From: Occultella aeris
Lineage (GTDB): Bacteria; Actinomycetota; Actinomycetes; Actinomycetales; Beutenbergiaceae
Assembly: GCF_902703175.1 (NCBI RefSeq)
Contig: NZ_CACRYJ010000071.1
Span: 1-64,000 of the forward strand
Direction: 5' to 3'
Length of the DNA stretch: 64,000 bases
Positions 11,470 to 20,720 of this stretch are shown piece after piece; the stretch's first letter is position 1; every line of letters starts with the position of its first letter. The translations under genes were made by a program, and so were the position numbers. The notes beneath the pieces are model-generated. The model had not been told where the DNA came from. It searched no databases and saw only the letters and a program-made list of their open reading frames with translations.

Positions 11470-13587
11470 ATGATCCGGCAACCGCTCCTGCATGAACAGT
11501 TGGTTGTCCTGGCGGCGCCGACGCAGGCGTGGTCGGGTGCCGACGGTCAGATCCGAGCCGGGCGGCCGGAGCTGCACGGGGTGTTCCACGCGGACGTCCG
11601 GGTGCTCAGCGAGGCTCGTCTGACGATCGACGGCGTGGAACCGGAGGTGATCGCGACCGCCGGTGCGGGGGTCGGCACCGTCAGGGTCGTGGGGCTGGCT
11701 CGCGGGCTGGATGGGCCCGGCGCGGATCCGACGACGCGGATCGACCTCGAGCGCACCGTCACCCCGGGCCGGATGCGGGAACGGTTGACCGTCTCGTCGG
11801 CTGCGGCCGGGGCGGTCCGGGCGACCGTCCGGGTCCGCCTGGCCGCGGATCTGCTCGCCATGGACCTCGTCAAGCGGGGTGCGGCCGGGGACCCGATGGT
11901 CCCGACCGGCACCGTGACCGGCTTGAGGTGGGCCGGTGCCGGCGCCGCTGCCGGTGGGATCGGCATCCGGGTGCGGGCCCCCGGGGCACTGATCGATCTC
12001 GATGATCCGGCCGCTCCCACCCTGGTCTGGACCGTCGCCGCCGAGCCCGGGCTGCCCGCCGAGCTCGGGTGGGACCTCGAGTGCGAGGACGCGACGGGCG
12101 TCGTACGGGCCGCGCGCACCGTCCCCAGCGGGACCGGCGACCCGGTGCGGAGTCGGCTGCCGTGGTCCACGCCGACCGTGGATGCGTGGGACCGGCGCCT
12201 GCCGGAACTGCTGAACCGGAGCCTGGACGACGTGGCGGGTCTGCTGATGTCGAGCGCGCAGGCACCGGACGAGGTCTTCCTCGCCGCCGGGGCGCCGTGG
12301 TTCTTCACCTTGTTCGGGCGGGACTCGATCTGGGCGGCACGGATGATGCTGCCGTTGGGGACCGAGCTGGCCGGCGGCACGCTGCGCACCCTGGCGGCCT
12401 TCCAGGGACGTGTGGTCGATCGCGACACCGGCGAGGAGCCGGGCAAGATCCTGCACGAGGTCCGCCGCGCCCCGATCGGAGCCGGCCGTGCGATGCTGCC
12501 GCCGCTCTACTACGGAAGCATCGACGCCACCCCGCTGTGGGTGTGCCTGCTCGCGGACGCGTGGCGCTGGGGCCTGCCCGAGGCCGAGGTGGCCGCGCTG
12601 CTCCCAGCCGCCGAGCGCGCCCTGGACTGGATGGTCCGGTACGGGGACGCCGACGGCGATGGCTTCCTCGAATACGACTCCGACGGTCGGGGTCTGGCGA
12701 ACCAGGGCTGGAAGGACTCGGGCGACTCGGTGCGGTGGAGCGACGGTGGCCTCGCCACTCCGGCCATCGCCCTGGTGGAGGTCCAGGGCTATGCGCATGA
12801 GGCCGCGATCGCCGGAGCCGACCTGTTGGCCGCGTTCGGGCGCCCGGAATCGGACCGCTGGCGCGACTGGGCGGGGGAGCTTGCCACGAGGTTCCGGGAG
12901 ACGTACTGGGTATCGGACGCACGCGGCCCGTACCCTGCGATCGCCCTCGATGCGCGTAAGCGCCCGGTGGACTCGGTGGCCTCGAACATGGCGCACCTGC
13001 TCGGCACGGGTCTGCTGAACGCGGACGAGGAACGGGCCATCGTGGACCGGGTCGGTGGCGCGGCCCTCGACTCCGGGTACGGGTTGCGCACCCTGGCCGT
13101 GGGCTCCGGCGGGTACTGGCCGCTGAGTTACCACGGCGGTGCGGTCTGGCCGCATGACACGGCGATCGCGGTCCAAGGGCTTGCCCGGGCCGGGTTCGGC
13201 GAGGTCGCCGCCCGGCTCGGGGACGGGCTCGTGCGGGCCGCGCCCGCGTTCGACTTCCGGCTGCCCGAACTGTTCGCCGGTGACGCCGCCGCCGACGTGA
13301 GCCGGCCGGTGCCGTATCCGGCCTCGTGCCGTCCGCAGGCATGGGCCGCGACGGCTGCGGTGGCGATCCTGCAAGCGCGCCTCGGTCTGACGGCGGACGT
13401 CCCGAACGGCGTCGTTCGGTTGCGTCCCGCGGGGTCCGGCCCGCTGTCGGTGTCAGGCCTGCGGCTGGGTACCGAGGAACTGGCCGTGTCCGTCGACGCC
13501 CGCGGCGGGGTCGAGGTGCGGGCCCCGGCCGGGTTCCGGGTGGAAGGCCCGGCCGGACTCCGGGTGGCGGGCCCCGGCGGGACGTGA
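11470..13587 (+). CDS. Glycogen debranching-type amylo-alpha-1,6-glucosidase
   Basis: A 705-residue protein with an N-terminal beta-rich glycogen-debranching domain (about residues 10-210) and a C-terminal (alpha/alpha)6 barrel. Barrel landmarks are FGRDSIWAARMMLP, LYYGSIDATPLW and the late HGGAVWPHDTAI. Such proteins release alpha-1,6- or other alpha-linked glucose units; many are broadly annotated amylo-alpha-1,6-glucosidases. There is no signal peptide, so it acts in the cytoplasm, probably on what the adjacent ABC importer brings in. The ATG at 11470 is preceded by GGAAGGCGGGG; the upstream ATG at 11455 has no ribosome binding site. Confidence 0.8.
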   Translation: MIRQPLLHEQLVVLAAPTQAWSGADGQIRAGRPELHGVFHADVRVLSEARLTIDGVEPEVIATAGAGVGTVRVVGLARGLDGPGADPTTRIDLERTVTPGRMRERLTVSSAAAGAVRATVRVRLAADLLAMDLVKRGAAGDPMVPTGTVTGLRWAGAGAAAGGIGIRVRAPGALIDLDDPAAPTLVWTVAAEPGLPAELGWDLECEDATGVVRAARTVPSGTGDPVRSRLPWSTPTVDAWDRRLPELLNRSLDDVAGLLMSSAQAPDEVFLAAGAPWFFTLFGRDSIWAARMMLPLGTELAGGTLRTLAAFQGRVVDRDTGEEPGKILHEVRRAPIGAGRAMLPPLYYGSIDATPLWVCLLADAWRWGLPEAEVAALLPAAERALDWMVRYGDADGDGFLEYDSDGRGLANQGWKDSGDSVRWSDGGLATPAIALVEVQGYAHEAAIAGADLLAAFGRPESDRWRDWAGELATRFRETYWVSDARGPYPAIALDARKRPVDSVASNMAHLLGTGLLNADEERAIVDRVGGAALDSGYGLRTLAVGSGGYWPLSYHGGAVWPHDTAIAVQGLARAGFGEVAARLGDGLVRAAPAFDFRLPELFAGDAAADVSRPVPYPASCRPQAWAATAAVAILQARLGLTADVPNGVVRLRPAGSGPLSVSGLRLGTEELAVSVDARGGVEVRAPAGFRVEGPAGLRVAGPGGT

Positions 13588-13635
13588 GGTTCACCGTCCG
13601 GCTCCGGTGCCCACGCCGGTCGCGGTACGGCCCGC

Positions 13636-13652
13636 GAGCCTGCACCGGGCTC
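13636..13652. terminator. Weak hairpin after the debranching gene
   Basis: GAGCC (13636-13640) and GGCTC (13648-13652) can pair with a 7-base loop, 48 bases past the stop codon and just before the next gene's -10. There is no T-run; low confidence. Confidence 0.2.
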
Positions 13653-13666
13653 GGGGCGTGGTCGCG

Positions 13667-13672
13667 TAATCT
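13667..13672 (+). promoter_or_regulatory. -10 element of leaderless yqaJ-type gene
   Basis: TAATCT lies 7 bases before the GTG at 13680 and there is no Shine-Dalgarno sequence between them. Confidence 0.5.
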
Positions 13673-13679
13673 CTAGCGG

Positions 13680-14348
13680 GTGGAGCAGAACCGGTATCGC
13701 TACGTGCAGGGCCCGGGCGGCGAACCGGTCACCTCCCGGCAACGCGTCGCCTGGCTGCGGGCCCGGCTCTGGGGCGTCACCGCAACCGATGCGCGCCGAC
13801 TGGTCACCTCCCGCGGACAGGTCAGCAAGCAGCGCAAGCGGCTGCTGGCCGCCAAGCTGAGCGGCTGGGAGGGACCCCGGTTGCCCCAGTTCGAGCACGG
13901 GATCGTGCGCGAGCCGGTGATCGCGGCCTGGGTGCAGCAGCGGTTCGGCATCGATCCGAACTCACACCTGTGTGCGGGCGAGAACCCGCGTCACCTGGCC
14001 ACGCCGGACGGCGTCGGCGAGCATTCGATCTGTGAGATCAAGACCGCCGTCGCCGACCTCGACGAGGCCGCGGGCGTCTACCGGGATCAGTTGCAGTGGC
14101 AGTTGCACGTGACCGGTTGTGAGCGCGTGCTGTTCGTCGTCGAGAACCGCCACAGCTACCGCCGGGACTTCCGCTGGGTCGGGCGGGACGAGGCCCGGAT
14201 CGCGATGCTCGCAGAACACGCCGACGCGTTCCTGATCGAGCTCGATGAGCACCGTGCCCTGGCCATCGAGGCTGAACGACGCGGCGAGGAGTACCTGCTG
14301 GCGGGAGCGACGCCGTCGGGCCATCAGGCCCGGTACCGGACCGCCTGA
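13680..14348 (+). CDS. YqaJ-like exonuclease domain protein
   Basis: A 222-residue protein with the YqaJ/lambda-exonuclease-type PD-(D/E)xK nuclease core. EHGIVREPVIA corresponds to the first acidic helix, ATPDGV to the metal-binding Asp, and ICEIKTA to the ExK pair. Family members are phage recombinases or solitary bacterial nucleases that resect double-strand ends. No recombinase, phage or repair gene sits beside it, so its role here is unknown. It starts with GTG, 7 bases after TAATCT. Confidence 0.75.
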   Translation: MEQNRYRYVQGPGGEPVTSRQRVAWLRARLWGVTATDARRLVTSRGQVSKQRKRLLAAKLSGWEGPRLPQFEHGIVREPVIAAWVQQRFGIDPNSHLCAGENPRHLATPDGVGEHSICEIKTAVADLDEAAGVYRDQLQWQLHVTGCERVLFVVENRHSYRRDFRWVGRDEARIAMLAEHADAFLIELDEHRALAIEAERRGEEYLLAGATPSGHQARYRTA

Positions 14349-14363
14349 GGGCACGAACGGTCG

Positions 14364-14369
14364 TAGCAT
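14364..14369 (+). promoter_or_regulatory. Possible -10 element of dxs
   Basis: TAGCAT lies about 60 bases upstream of the dxs start, in the gap after the YqaJ gene. Confidence 0.35.
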
Positions 14370-14428
14370 GGTGCCCGCGACGGCAGTGTCGGCCGACGGC
14401 ACCGTCGGCACGGGTGGGAGGATCCGCA

Positions 14429-16339
14429 TTGGGTGAGCTCGAGAAGGTGAGCGGACCGGGCGACCTGCGCGGCCTGTCCCCGAAGCGGATGCGGGCCCTG
14501 GCGGCGGAGATCCGCACGTTCCTCGTCGAGGAGGTCTCGCGGACCGGCGGGCATCTCGGCCCCAACCTCGGCGTCGTAGAGCTGACCATGGCCGTGCACC
14601 GGGTGTTCTCGTCCCCGAAGGACAGCATCGTCTTCGACACGGGGCACCAGTCCTACGTGCACAAGATCCTGACCGGGCGCACCGACTTCACCGGGCTGCG
14701 CTCGCGTGGCGGGCTGAGCGGGTACCCGAGCCGCGCCGAGTCCGACCACGACGTCGTCGAGAACTCCCACGCGTCCACGGCGATCTCCTGGGCCGACGGG
14801 ATCGCGCGTGCGAACCAGGTGCTCGGACGCACGGACCGGCACGCCGTGGCCGTCATCGGTGACGGCGCCCTCACCGGGGGACTGGCGTGGGAGGCCCTGA
14901 ACAGCGTGGCCGGCAGTGACGACCGGCGGCTCGTCGTGGTGGTCAACGACAACGGCTGGTCCTACTCGCCCACGGTCGGCGGACTGGCCCGGTACCTCGA
15001 CGCGATGCGTACCGACCGCAACTACGAGCGGGTGCTGAACTGGGGCAAGAACACCCTGCGCAGCGGTGGCCTGCCCGGCCGGATGACCTACGACGCCCTG
15101 CACGGGCTGAAGGAGGGCCTGAAGGACGTGCTGCGCCCCCAGGGTCTGTTCGAGGGCCTGGGGATCAAGTACGTCGGTCCGATCGACGGCCACGACCTGG
15201 ATGCCCTCGAGTCCGCGCTCCGTAACGCCAAGGGCTTCGGCGGGCCGGTCATCCTGCACGCGATCACCGAGAAGGGTCACGGCTACACGCCCGCCGAGCA
15301 CGACGCCGTCGACCACTTCCATGCCGTCAAGGTGATCCACCCCGAGACCGGGCTGCCGGTCGCCGCCGCCGGTGCCGACTGGACGTCGGTCTTCGCCGAC
15401 GAGATCGTGGGCATCGCCAGGGCCCGGTCGGACGTCGTCGCGATCACGGCCGCGATGCCGGTACCGGTCGGGCTCGGCGGGATGCAGAAGGAGTTCGCGG
15501 ACCGCGTCTTCGACGTCGGGATCGCCGAGGAGCACGCGCTCACCTCCGCGGCCGGGATGGCGTTCGCGGGCCTGCACCCTGTGGTCTGCCTCTACGCGAC
15601 GTTCCTGAACCGGGCCTTCGACCAGTTGCTCATGGACGTCGGCCTGCACCGGGCCGGGGTCACCATCGCGCTGGACCGGGCCGGGCTCACCGGCGATGAC
15701 GGTGCCAGCCACAACGGGATGTGGGACATGGCGATGGCCAGGATCGTCCCCGGGTTGCGGCTGGCGGCGCCGCGCGACGAGGCGACGATGCGGGAGGCAC
15801 TGCGCGAGGCCGTCGCCGTCCGGGACGCCCCGACCGTGGTCCGTTACCCCAAGGGCGCGGTCGGTGACCCGATCCCGGCGATCGGTCGGGACGGCGTCGT
15901 CGACGTCCTCGCCCGGACCGCCGGCGACGGCGACGCCCGGGTCCTCGTGGTGGGCATCGGCCCGTTCGCTGCCACGGCCGTCGAGGTCGGGACGCGGCTC
16001 GGTCGGCAGGGGATCGGCAGCACCGTCGTCGACCCCCGGTGGGCACTGCCGGTGCCGGAGCAGATCCTCGACGCCGCCGCCCGGCACGACCTTGTCGTCA
16101 CCATCGAGGACGGAGTCGTGCAGGGCGGCGTGGGGGCTGCGATCCGGGACGCCCTGGCCGATCGGGAGGTGGCCGTCGACGTGCGTACGCACGGCATCCC
16201 GACCAGGTTCCTCGGCCACGCGAGCAGGTCCCAGCTCATCGCCGACCTCGGCCTGCGGGCCAAGGACGTCGCCCGCGACACGGCTGCGGCAGTGGCCGCG
16301 CGCATGGACCGTCGCGCCGCCGTCGACCAGATCCCCTAG
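14429..16339 (+). CDS. dxs: 1-deoxy-D-xylulose-5-phosphate synthase
   Basis: A 636-residue thiamine-diphosphate enzyme making DXP from pyruvate and glyceraldehyde-3-phosphate, the entry to the MEP isoprenoid pathway. Visible landmarks: FDTGHQSYVHKIL near the N terminus, the ThDP motif GDGALTGGLAWEALN from about residue 143, VGIAEEHALTSAAG near 366 and a transketolase C-terminal domain. I chose a TTG at 14429 because GGGAGGA lies 7 bases upstream; a GTG at 14414 would place that site inside the gene. Length matches the family. Confidence 0.92.
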   Translation: MGELEKVSGPGDLRGLSPKRMRALAAEIRTFLVEEVSRTGGHLGPNLGVVELTMAVHRVFSSPKDSIVFDTGHQSYVHKILTGRTDFTGLRSRGGLSGYPSRAESDHDVVENSHASTAISWADGIARANQVLGRTDRHAVAVIGDGALTGGLAWEALNSVAGSDDRRLVVVVNDNGWSYSPTVGGLARYLDAMRTDRNYERVLNWGKNTLRSGGLPGRMTYDALHGLKEGLKDVLRPQGLFEGLGIKYVGPIDGHDLDALESALRNAKGFGGPVILHAITEKGHGYTPAEHDAVDHFHAVKVIHPETGLPVAAAGADWTSVFADEIVGIARARSDVVAITAAMPVPVGLGGMQKEFADRVFDVGIAEEHALTSAAGMAFAGLHPVVCLYATFLNRAFDQLLMDVGLHRAGVTIALDRAGLTGDDGASHNGMWDMAMARIVPGLRLAAPRDEATMREALREAVAVRDAPTVVRYPKGAVGDPIPAIGRDGVVDVLARTAGDGDARVLVVGIGPFAATAVEVGTRLGRQGIGSTVVDPRWALPVPEQILDAAARHDLVVTIEDGVVQGGVGAAIRDALADREVAVDVRTHGIPTRFLGHASRSQLIADLGLRAKDVARDTAAAVAARMDRRAAVDQIP

Positions 16340-16370
16340 CATCGCCAGCAACCCCCCGAGAGGCATGTGC

Positions 16371-17378
16371 ATGCGAGACATTGTGGTGTTCACCGGTAGC
16401 GCGCATCCCGCGCTCGCTCGGCTGATCTGTGACGAGCTCGGGATCGAGGTGTCCCCGTCGGAGACGTCCCGGTTCAGCAACGACTGCCTGCAGGCGCAGC
16501 TGCTGGCGAACTGCCGTCAGCGGGACGTGTACATCGTGCAGCCACTGGTGCCACCCACTCAGGAGCACCTGATGGAGCTACTCCTGATGATCGACGCGGC
16601 CAAGGGCGCCTCGGCCGCGCAGATCACGGCGGTGATCCCGCACTTCGCCTACGCCCGGTCGGACAAGAAGGACGCGTCCCGGATCTCCCTCGGCGGGCGC
16701 CTGGTCGCGGACATGCTGGTCGCCGCGGGAGCGGACCGGATCCTCACCATGACGCTGCACTCGCCGCAGGTGCACGGGTTCTTCTCGGTGCCGGTGGACC
16801 ACCTGACAGCCCTCGGGGTGCTCGCCGACCACTACCGCGGCCGTGACCTGTCCGACTCGATCGTGGTCTCGCCGGACCTGGGCAACGCGAAGACTGCGAC
16901 GCAGTTCGCGCGGCTGCTCGGCCTACCGGTGGCCGCGGGCAGCAAGCGGCGGCTCGCGGACGACAAGGTGGTCATCGACGCCATCGTGGGCGACGTCGCC
17001 GGCAAGCGGGCGATCGTGCTCGACGACGAGATCGCGACCGGAGGCTCGATCGTCGAGCTGATGGCCAAGCTCGCGGAGGAGGGTTGCCACGAGGCGTCGG
17101 TCGCCTGCACCCACGGCCTGTTCACCGGCAATGCCGTGGCCCGCCTGGGCGAGCACCCGATGATCACCGAGGTGGTCACCACGGACACGGTGCCCGCGCC
17201 GGGCGACTGGCACTCGCTGGTCGTTCGGTCCGTTTCCCAGCTGTTCGCCGAGGCGATCCGGCGGATCCATGAGGGTGAGTCGGTCAGCAGCCTGTTCGAC
17301 GGCGTCGACCCGACCCACGCCCCACCGCAGCCGTCCCTGTTCGAGAGGGCTCAGCTAGCCACGTCACGGGGCAGGTGA
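16371..17378 (+). CDS. Divergent ribose-phosphate pyrophosphokinase (PRPP synthetase paralogue)
   Basis: A 335-residue PRPP synthetase-family protein with both phosphoribosyltransferase-like lobes. DRILTMTLHSPQVHGFFSVP replaces the usual TMDLHAGQIQGFF signature, and the PRPP loop is VLDDEIATGGS (about residue 216) rather than VDDMIDTAGT. This marks it as a paralogue of the canonical Prs. It should make PRPP from ribose-5-phosphate and ATP, but the signature changes leave substrate and regulation open. A -10-like TAGCAT (16337-16342) overlaps the dxs stop. Its 3' end overlaps the convergent fadJ gene by 28 bases. Confidence 0.8.
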   Translation: MRDIVVFTGSAHPALARLICDELGIEVSPSETSRFSNDCLQAQLLANCRQRDVYIVQPLVPPTQEHLMELLLMIDAAKGASAAQITAVIPHFAYARSDKKDASRISLGGRLVADMLVAAGADRILTMTLHSPQVHGFFSVPVDHLTALGVLADHYRGRDLSDSIVVSPDLGNAKTATQFARLLGLPVAAGSKRRLADDKVVIDAIVGDVAGKRAIVLDDEIATGGSIVELMAKLAEEGCHEASVACTHGLFTGNAVARLGEHPMITEVVTTDTVPAPGDWHSLVVRSVSQLFAEAIRRIHEGESVSSLFDGVDPTHAPPQPSLFERAQLATSRGR

Positions 17379-19411
17379 CCCGACCGGCGTAGGTACGGCG
17401 TGATCCCACCCAGGTGGAACGGCCAACCGGCGCCGAGGATCATCCCGAGGTCGATGTCGGCCGCGTCGGAGACCACCTGCTCGTCCAGCATCAGCGTGAC
17501 CTCCTCCGCGAGGGCGCCGCCGACCCGGTCCAGCAGTTCCGGCGCCGTGTATGCCCGGCCGGACCGCGACCCGAAGTAGCGCTCGATCGCCGGGTCCACC
17601 GGTGAGGCCGCCGTGGGACGGCCCTCATAGGTGACGAAGGCGGCGCCGTCGGTGACCATCCGGGCCAGCCCGGGCGACGTCGGGTATCGGTCGCCGAGGT
17701 TCTCGCGCAGCGTGTCAAGGACGTGCATGGCGACGGCAGGGCCGACGAGCTGCAGCAGCTGGAACGGCCCCATGGGCAGGCCGAGCGGCCGCAGCGCGGC
17801 GTCGGCGGTGGGCACGTCGGTGCCGTCCTCGAGGGCACCGAGGACCTCGCCGAGCAGGCGCACGAGCAGCCGGTTCACGACGAATCCGGGCGCGTCGGCG
17901 ACGGCGATCGCCGACTTGCCCGATGCCTTGGCGACGGCGAACGCGGTGGCGTAGGCGGCGTCGTCGGTCCGTTCGGCGCGGATCACCTCGACGAGCGGCA
18001 TCTGCGCGACCGGGTTGAAGAAGTGCAGCCCGACGACCCGCTCGGGATGGGCGAGGTCGGCAGCCATGGCCGTGATCGACAGCGCGGACGTGTTCGTGGC
18101 GAGGATCGTGTCCGCACCGACGACCGTCTCGAGCTCGGCGAACACCTTCTTCTTCACATCGAGTTCCTCGAAGACCGCCTCGATGACGAGGTCGCGGTCG
18201 GCGAGATCGGCCAGTTCGGTGGTCGCCGTCACCAGGGAGGTGATCCGGTTCGCCTCGTCAGTGCCGATCCGGCCCTGCTCGGCGAGTTTGGCCACCTCGG
18301 CCCGGACGAACCCGAGGCCCTTCTCGGCGCGCTCGGCGTCCAGATCCCGCATGATCACCGGCACCCGCATCCGGCGCGCGAACAGCAGCGCCAGCTGGGA
18401 GGCCATCAGTCCCGCACCGACCACGCCGACGGAACGCACCGGCCGGGCCAGTTCCGTGGGCGGCGCACCCACCGGCCGCTTGGCGCGGGAGGACGTCAGG
18501 TTGAACGCGTACACACCGGCTTTGAACTCCGGCGAGACGATCAGGTCGGCCAGGGCGTCGTTCTCGGCGGCGAACGACGCGTCCTTGTCACCGTCCGCGG
18601 CGAGTGCGAGCAGGTCGAGGGCCACGTACGGGGCCGGTGCGGCGCCCTGGAGGCGGGCGTCCACCTTGGCCCGGGCCGCGTCGACAGCCTCGAGCCACCG
18701 GGCGCGGCCGGTGTCGTCGATCGGCTCGGGACGGGTGGGAGTGATTTGCCCGCGAAGTACGCGGGCGCTCCAGCGCAGCGACTCGGCCAGGAAGTCCGCT
18801 GGCTCCAGGGCGACATCCATCAGGCCGAGCCCGACGGCCTCGTCGGCCTTGAGCTGGCGGTTGTTGCGCAGCGGGTTCTCCACCACCACGGCCAGTGCCT
18901 TCTCGATGCCGATCAGGTGCGGCGCCAGGAACGTCCCGCCCCATCCCGGGATCAGGCCGAGGAACACCTCGGGCAGGCCGAGGTTGCGCACCGAGCCGGC
19001 GACGGTCCGGTACGTGGCCGAGAGAGCCAGTTCCATGCCGCCGCCGAGGGCGACCCCGCCGACGTAGGCGAAGGTCGGCACGGCCATGTCGGTGAGGATC
19101 CGGTAGGCGTCGTGCCCCGCCTCGGCGATCTCCCGGGCCTGCTCGGTCGTCGTGATGCCGGCTGCCGCCTTCAGGTCGGCGCCGGCCGCGAAGTGGAACG
19201 GCTTGCCGGTGACGGCGGCGGCGACGATCTCTCCGGCGGCGGCGCGGGCCGCGACGGCCTCGACGGCCTCCCGCAGCGACGCCATGCCGCCGGCGCCGAG
19301 CGTGTTCGGCTTCGTGAAGTCGAGGCCGTTGTCGAGGGTGATCAGGGCCAGGGTGCCGAGATCCTCGAGCTGGACGTCGCGGACCAGGGCGCGGGTGATG
19401 CGCTCGCTCAT
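17351..19411 (-). CDS. fadJ: Fatty acid oxidation multifunctional enzyme (enoyl-CoA hydratase/3-hydroxyacyl-CoA dehydrogenase)
   Basis: A 686-residue fusion. The N-terminal crotonase domain (about residues 1-200) has the oxyanion region FHFAAGADLKAA and LGLPEVFLGLIPGWGGT. The C-terminal 3-hydroxyacyl-CoA dehydrogenase carries the Rossmann motif VGVVGAGLMASQ near 327 and LHFFNPVAQMPLVEV. It performs hydration and NAD-dependent oxidation in beta-oxidation. Its ATG overlaps the fadA stop by 4 bases. Regulation is likely shared with fadA. Confidence 0.9.
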   Translation of the reverse strand: MSERITRALVRDVQLEDLGTLALITLDNGLDFTKPNTLGAGGMASLREAVEAVAARAAAGEIVAAAVTGKPFHFAAGADLKAAAGITTTEQAREIAEAGHDAYRILTDMAVPTFAYVGGVALGGGMELALSATYRTVAGSVRNLGLPEVFLGLIPGWGGTFLAPHLIGIEKALAVVVENPLRNNRQLKADEAVGLGLMDVALEPADFLAESLRWSARVLRGQITPTRPEPIDDTGRARWLEAVDAARAKVDARLQGAAPAPYVALDLLALAADGDKDASFAAENDALADLIVSPEFKAGVYAFNLTSSRAKRPVGAPPTELARPVRSVGVVGAGLMASQLALLFARRMRVPVIMRDLDAERAEKGLGFVRAEVAKLAEQGRIGTDEANRITSLVTATTELADLADRDLVIEAVFEELDVKKKVFAELETVVGADTILATNTSALSITAMAADLAHPERVVGLHFFNPVAQMPLVEVIRAERTDDAAYATAFAVAKASGKSAIAVADAPGFVVNRLLVRLLGEVLGALEDGTDVPTADAALRPLGLPMGPFQLLQLVGPAVAMHVLDTLRENLGDRYPTSPGLARMVTDGAAFVTYEGRPTAASPVDPAIERYFGSRSGRAYTAPELLDRVGGALAEEVTLMLDEQVVSDAADIDLGMILGAGWPFHLGGITPYLRRSGHLPRDVAS

Positions 19412-20634
19412 CGGTTGTTCTCCTCGGTGGCAACGGTGTAGTCGGGGTGGTGGGGGTTCTCCCAGATGACCGAGCCACCCTGGCCCAGGCCCACGCACAT
19501 CGCGGTGACGCCGTAGCGGACCTCCGGGTGCGCGGCGAACTGGTGGGCGAGCTGGGACATCAGGCGTACGCCGGACGCGGCGAGCGGGTGCCCGACGGCG
19601 ATCGCGCCACCGTAGGGGTTGACCCGAGGGTCGTCGTCGGCGATGCCGAACGCGTCCAGGAACGAGAGCACCTGCACGGCGAACGCCTCGTTCAGCTCGA
19701 ACAGGCCGATGTCGGAGATGGACAGGCCCGCGAGCTCCAGGGCGCGCTCGGTGGCCGGCACCGGACCGAGACCCATCACCTCGGGCGGGACGCCGGCGTA
19801 CGCGTAGGAGACCAGGCGCAGCTTCGGGGCCAGGCCCCACGCGGCGGCGACGTCGCCCGCGACCAGCAGGGCCGCCGTCGCCCCGTCCGTCAGCGGCGAG
19901 GACGTCGCAGCGGTGACCCGCCCGCCCGGCCGGAACGGGGTCGGCAGGCCGGCCATGCCCTCGACCGTGGTGCCGGGCCGGGGCGGCTCATCGGCCGTGG
20001 CCAGACCCCAGCCGCGGTCGGGGTCGGGCACGCCGACCGGGACGAGGTCGCCGGCGATGTGCCCGGCGGCCAGCGCCGTCGCGTACTTCGCCTGGGAGGC
20101 CGCCCCGAAGGCGTCCGCCCGTTCCTTCGTCAGGGCCGGGAACCGGTCGTGGAGGTTCTCCGCGGTCGCGCCCATCACCAGGGCGTCCGGGGAGACGATG
20201 CGCTCGGCGACGAACCGGGGGTTCGGCTCCGCGTCACGGCCGAGGGGGTGACGGCCCATGTGTTCGACGCCGCCGGCCAGGGCGGCGTCGACGGCACCGA
20301 CGGCGATACCGGACGCGAGCGTGGTGACGGCTGTCATCGCGCCCGCGCACATGCGGTCGATCGCGAAGCCCGGGACCGTGGTCGGCAGCCCGGCCAGCAG
20401 GGCGACAGTGCGGCCGAGGGTCAGGCCCTGATCGCCGGACTGGGTGGTGGCGGCGATGGCGACGTCACCGATGGAGTTGACCGGGACGCCGGGGTTGCGC
20501 CGGAGCAGGTCCCGTACGACCGCGACGGCGATGTCGTCCGCGCGGGTGTGGGCGTACAGGCCGTCGGGCCTGGCCCGTCCGAAGGGGGAGCGGACCGCGT
20601 CCACGAGGACGACGTCTCGACCGAGCAGGGGCAT
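19408..20634 (-). CDS. fadA: Acetyl-CoA C-acyltransferase (3-ketoacyl-CoA thiolase)
   Basis: A 408-residue thiolase. The nucleophilic cysteine is Cys96 in DRMCAGAM; GHPLAASGVRL and the C-terminal CVGLGQGG supply the catalytic His and second Cys. It completes the beta-oxidation cycle with the downstream fadJ, to which it is translationally coupled. GGAGG lies about 10 bases before the ATG. It is divergent from pflB. Confidence 0.92.
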   Translation of the reverse strand: MPLLGRDVVLVDAVRSPFGRARPDGLYAHTRADDIAVAVVRDLLRRNPGVPVNSIGDVAIAATTQSGDQGLTLGRTVALLAGLPTTVPGFAIDRMCAGAMTAVTTLASGIAVGAVDAALAGGVEHMGRHPLGRDAEPNPRFVAERIVSPDALVMGATAENLHDRFPALTKERADAFGAASQAKYATALAAGHIAGDLVPVGVPDPDRGWGLATADEPPRPGTTVEGMAGLPTPFRPGGRVTAATSSPLTDGATAALLVAGDVAAAWGLAPKLRLVSYAYAGVPPEVMGLGPVPATERALELAGLSISDIGLFELNEAFAVQVLSFLDAFGIADDDPRVNPYGGAIAVGHPLAASGVRLMSQLAHQFAAHPEVRYGVTAMCVGLGQGGSVIWENPHHPDYTVATEENNR

Positions 20635-20680
20635 GGCGGCGACCTCCGGGTCACAACGGCGGGACTTGATGTGGGACTGC

Positions 20681-20696
20681 GAGTACTAGGTAACTC
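20681..20696. promoter_or_regulatory. Imperfect palindrome upstream of fadA
   Basis: GAGTACTAGGTAACTC is a near-palindrome (GAGT-AC arms with one extra base) about 47 bases upstream of the fadA start, in the fadA-pflB divergent region. It could be the operator of a fatty-acid-responsive repressor; the regulator is not in this window. Confidence 0.3.
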
Positions 20697-20720
20697 TGGG
20701 GCCACTCTACCCGCCGCCGA

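Noticed and set aside
11449-13374. 641-residue minus-strand frame opposite the debranching gene
   Set aside because: Low-complexity Arg/Pro/Gly-rich translation without motifs; the plus strand encodes clear GH motifs.
14324-16480. 718-residue minus-strand frame opposite dxs
   Set aside because: Shadow frame; dxs is unambiguous on the plus strand.
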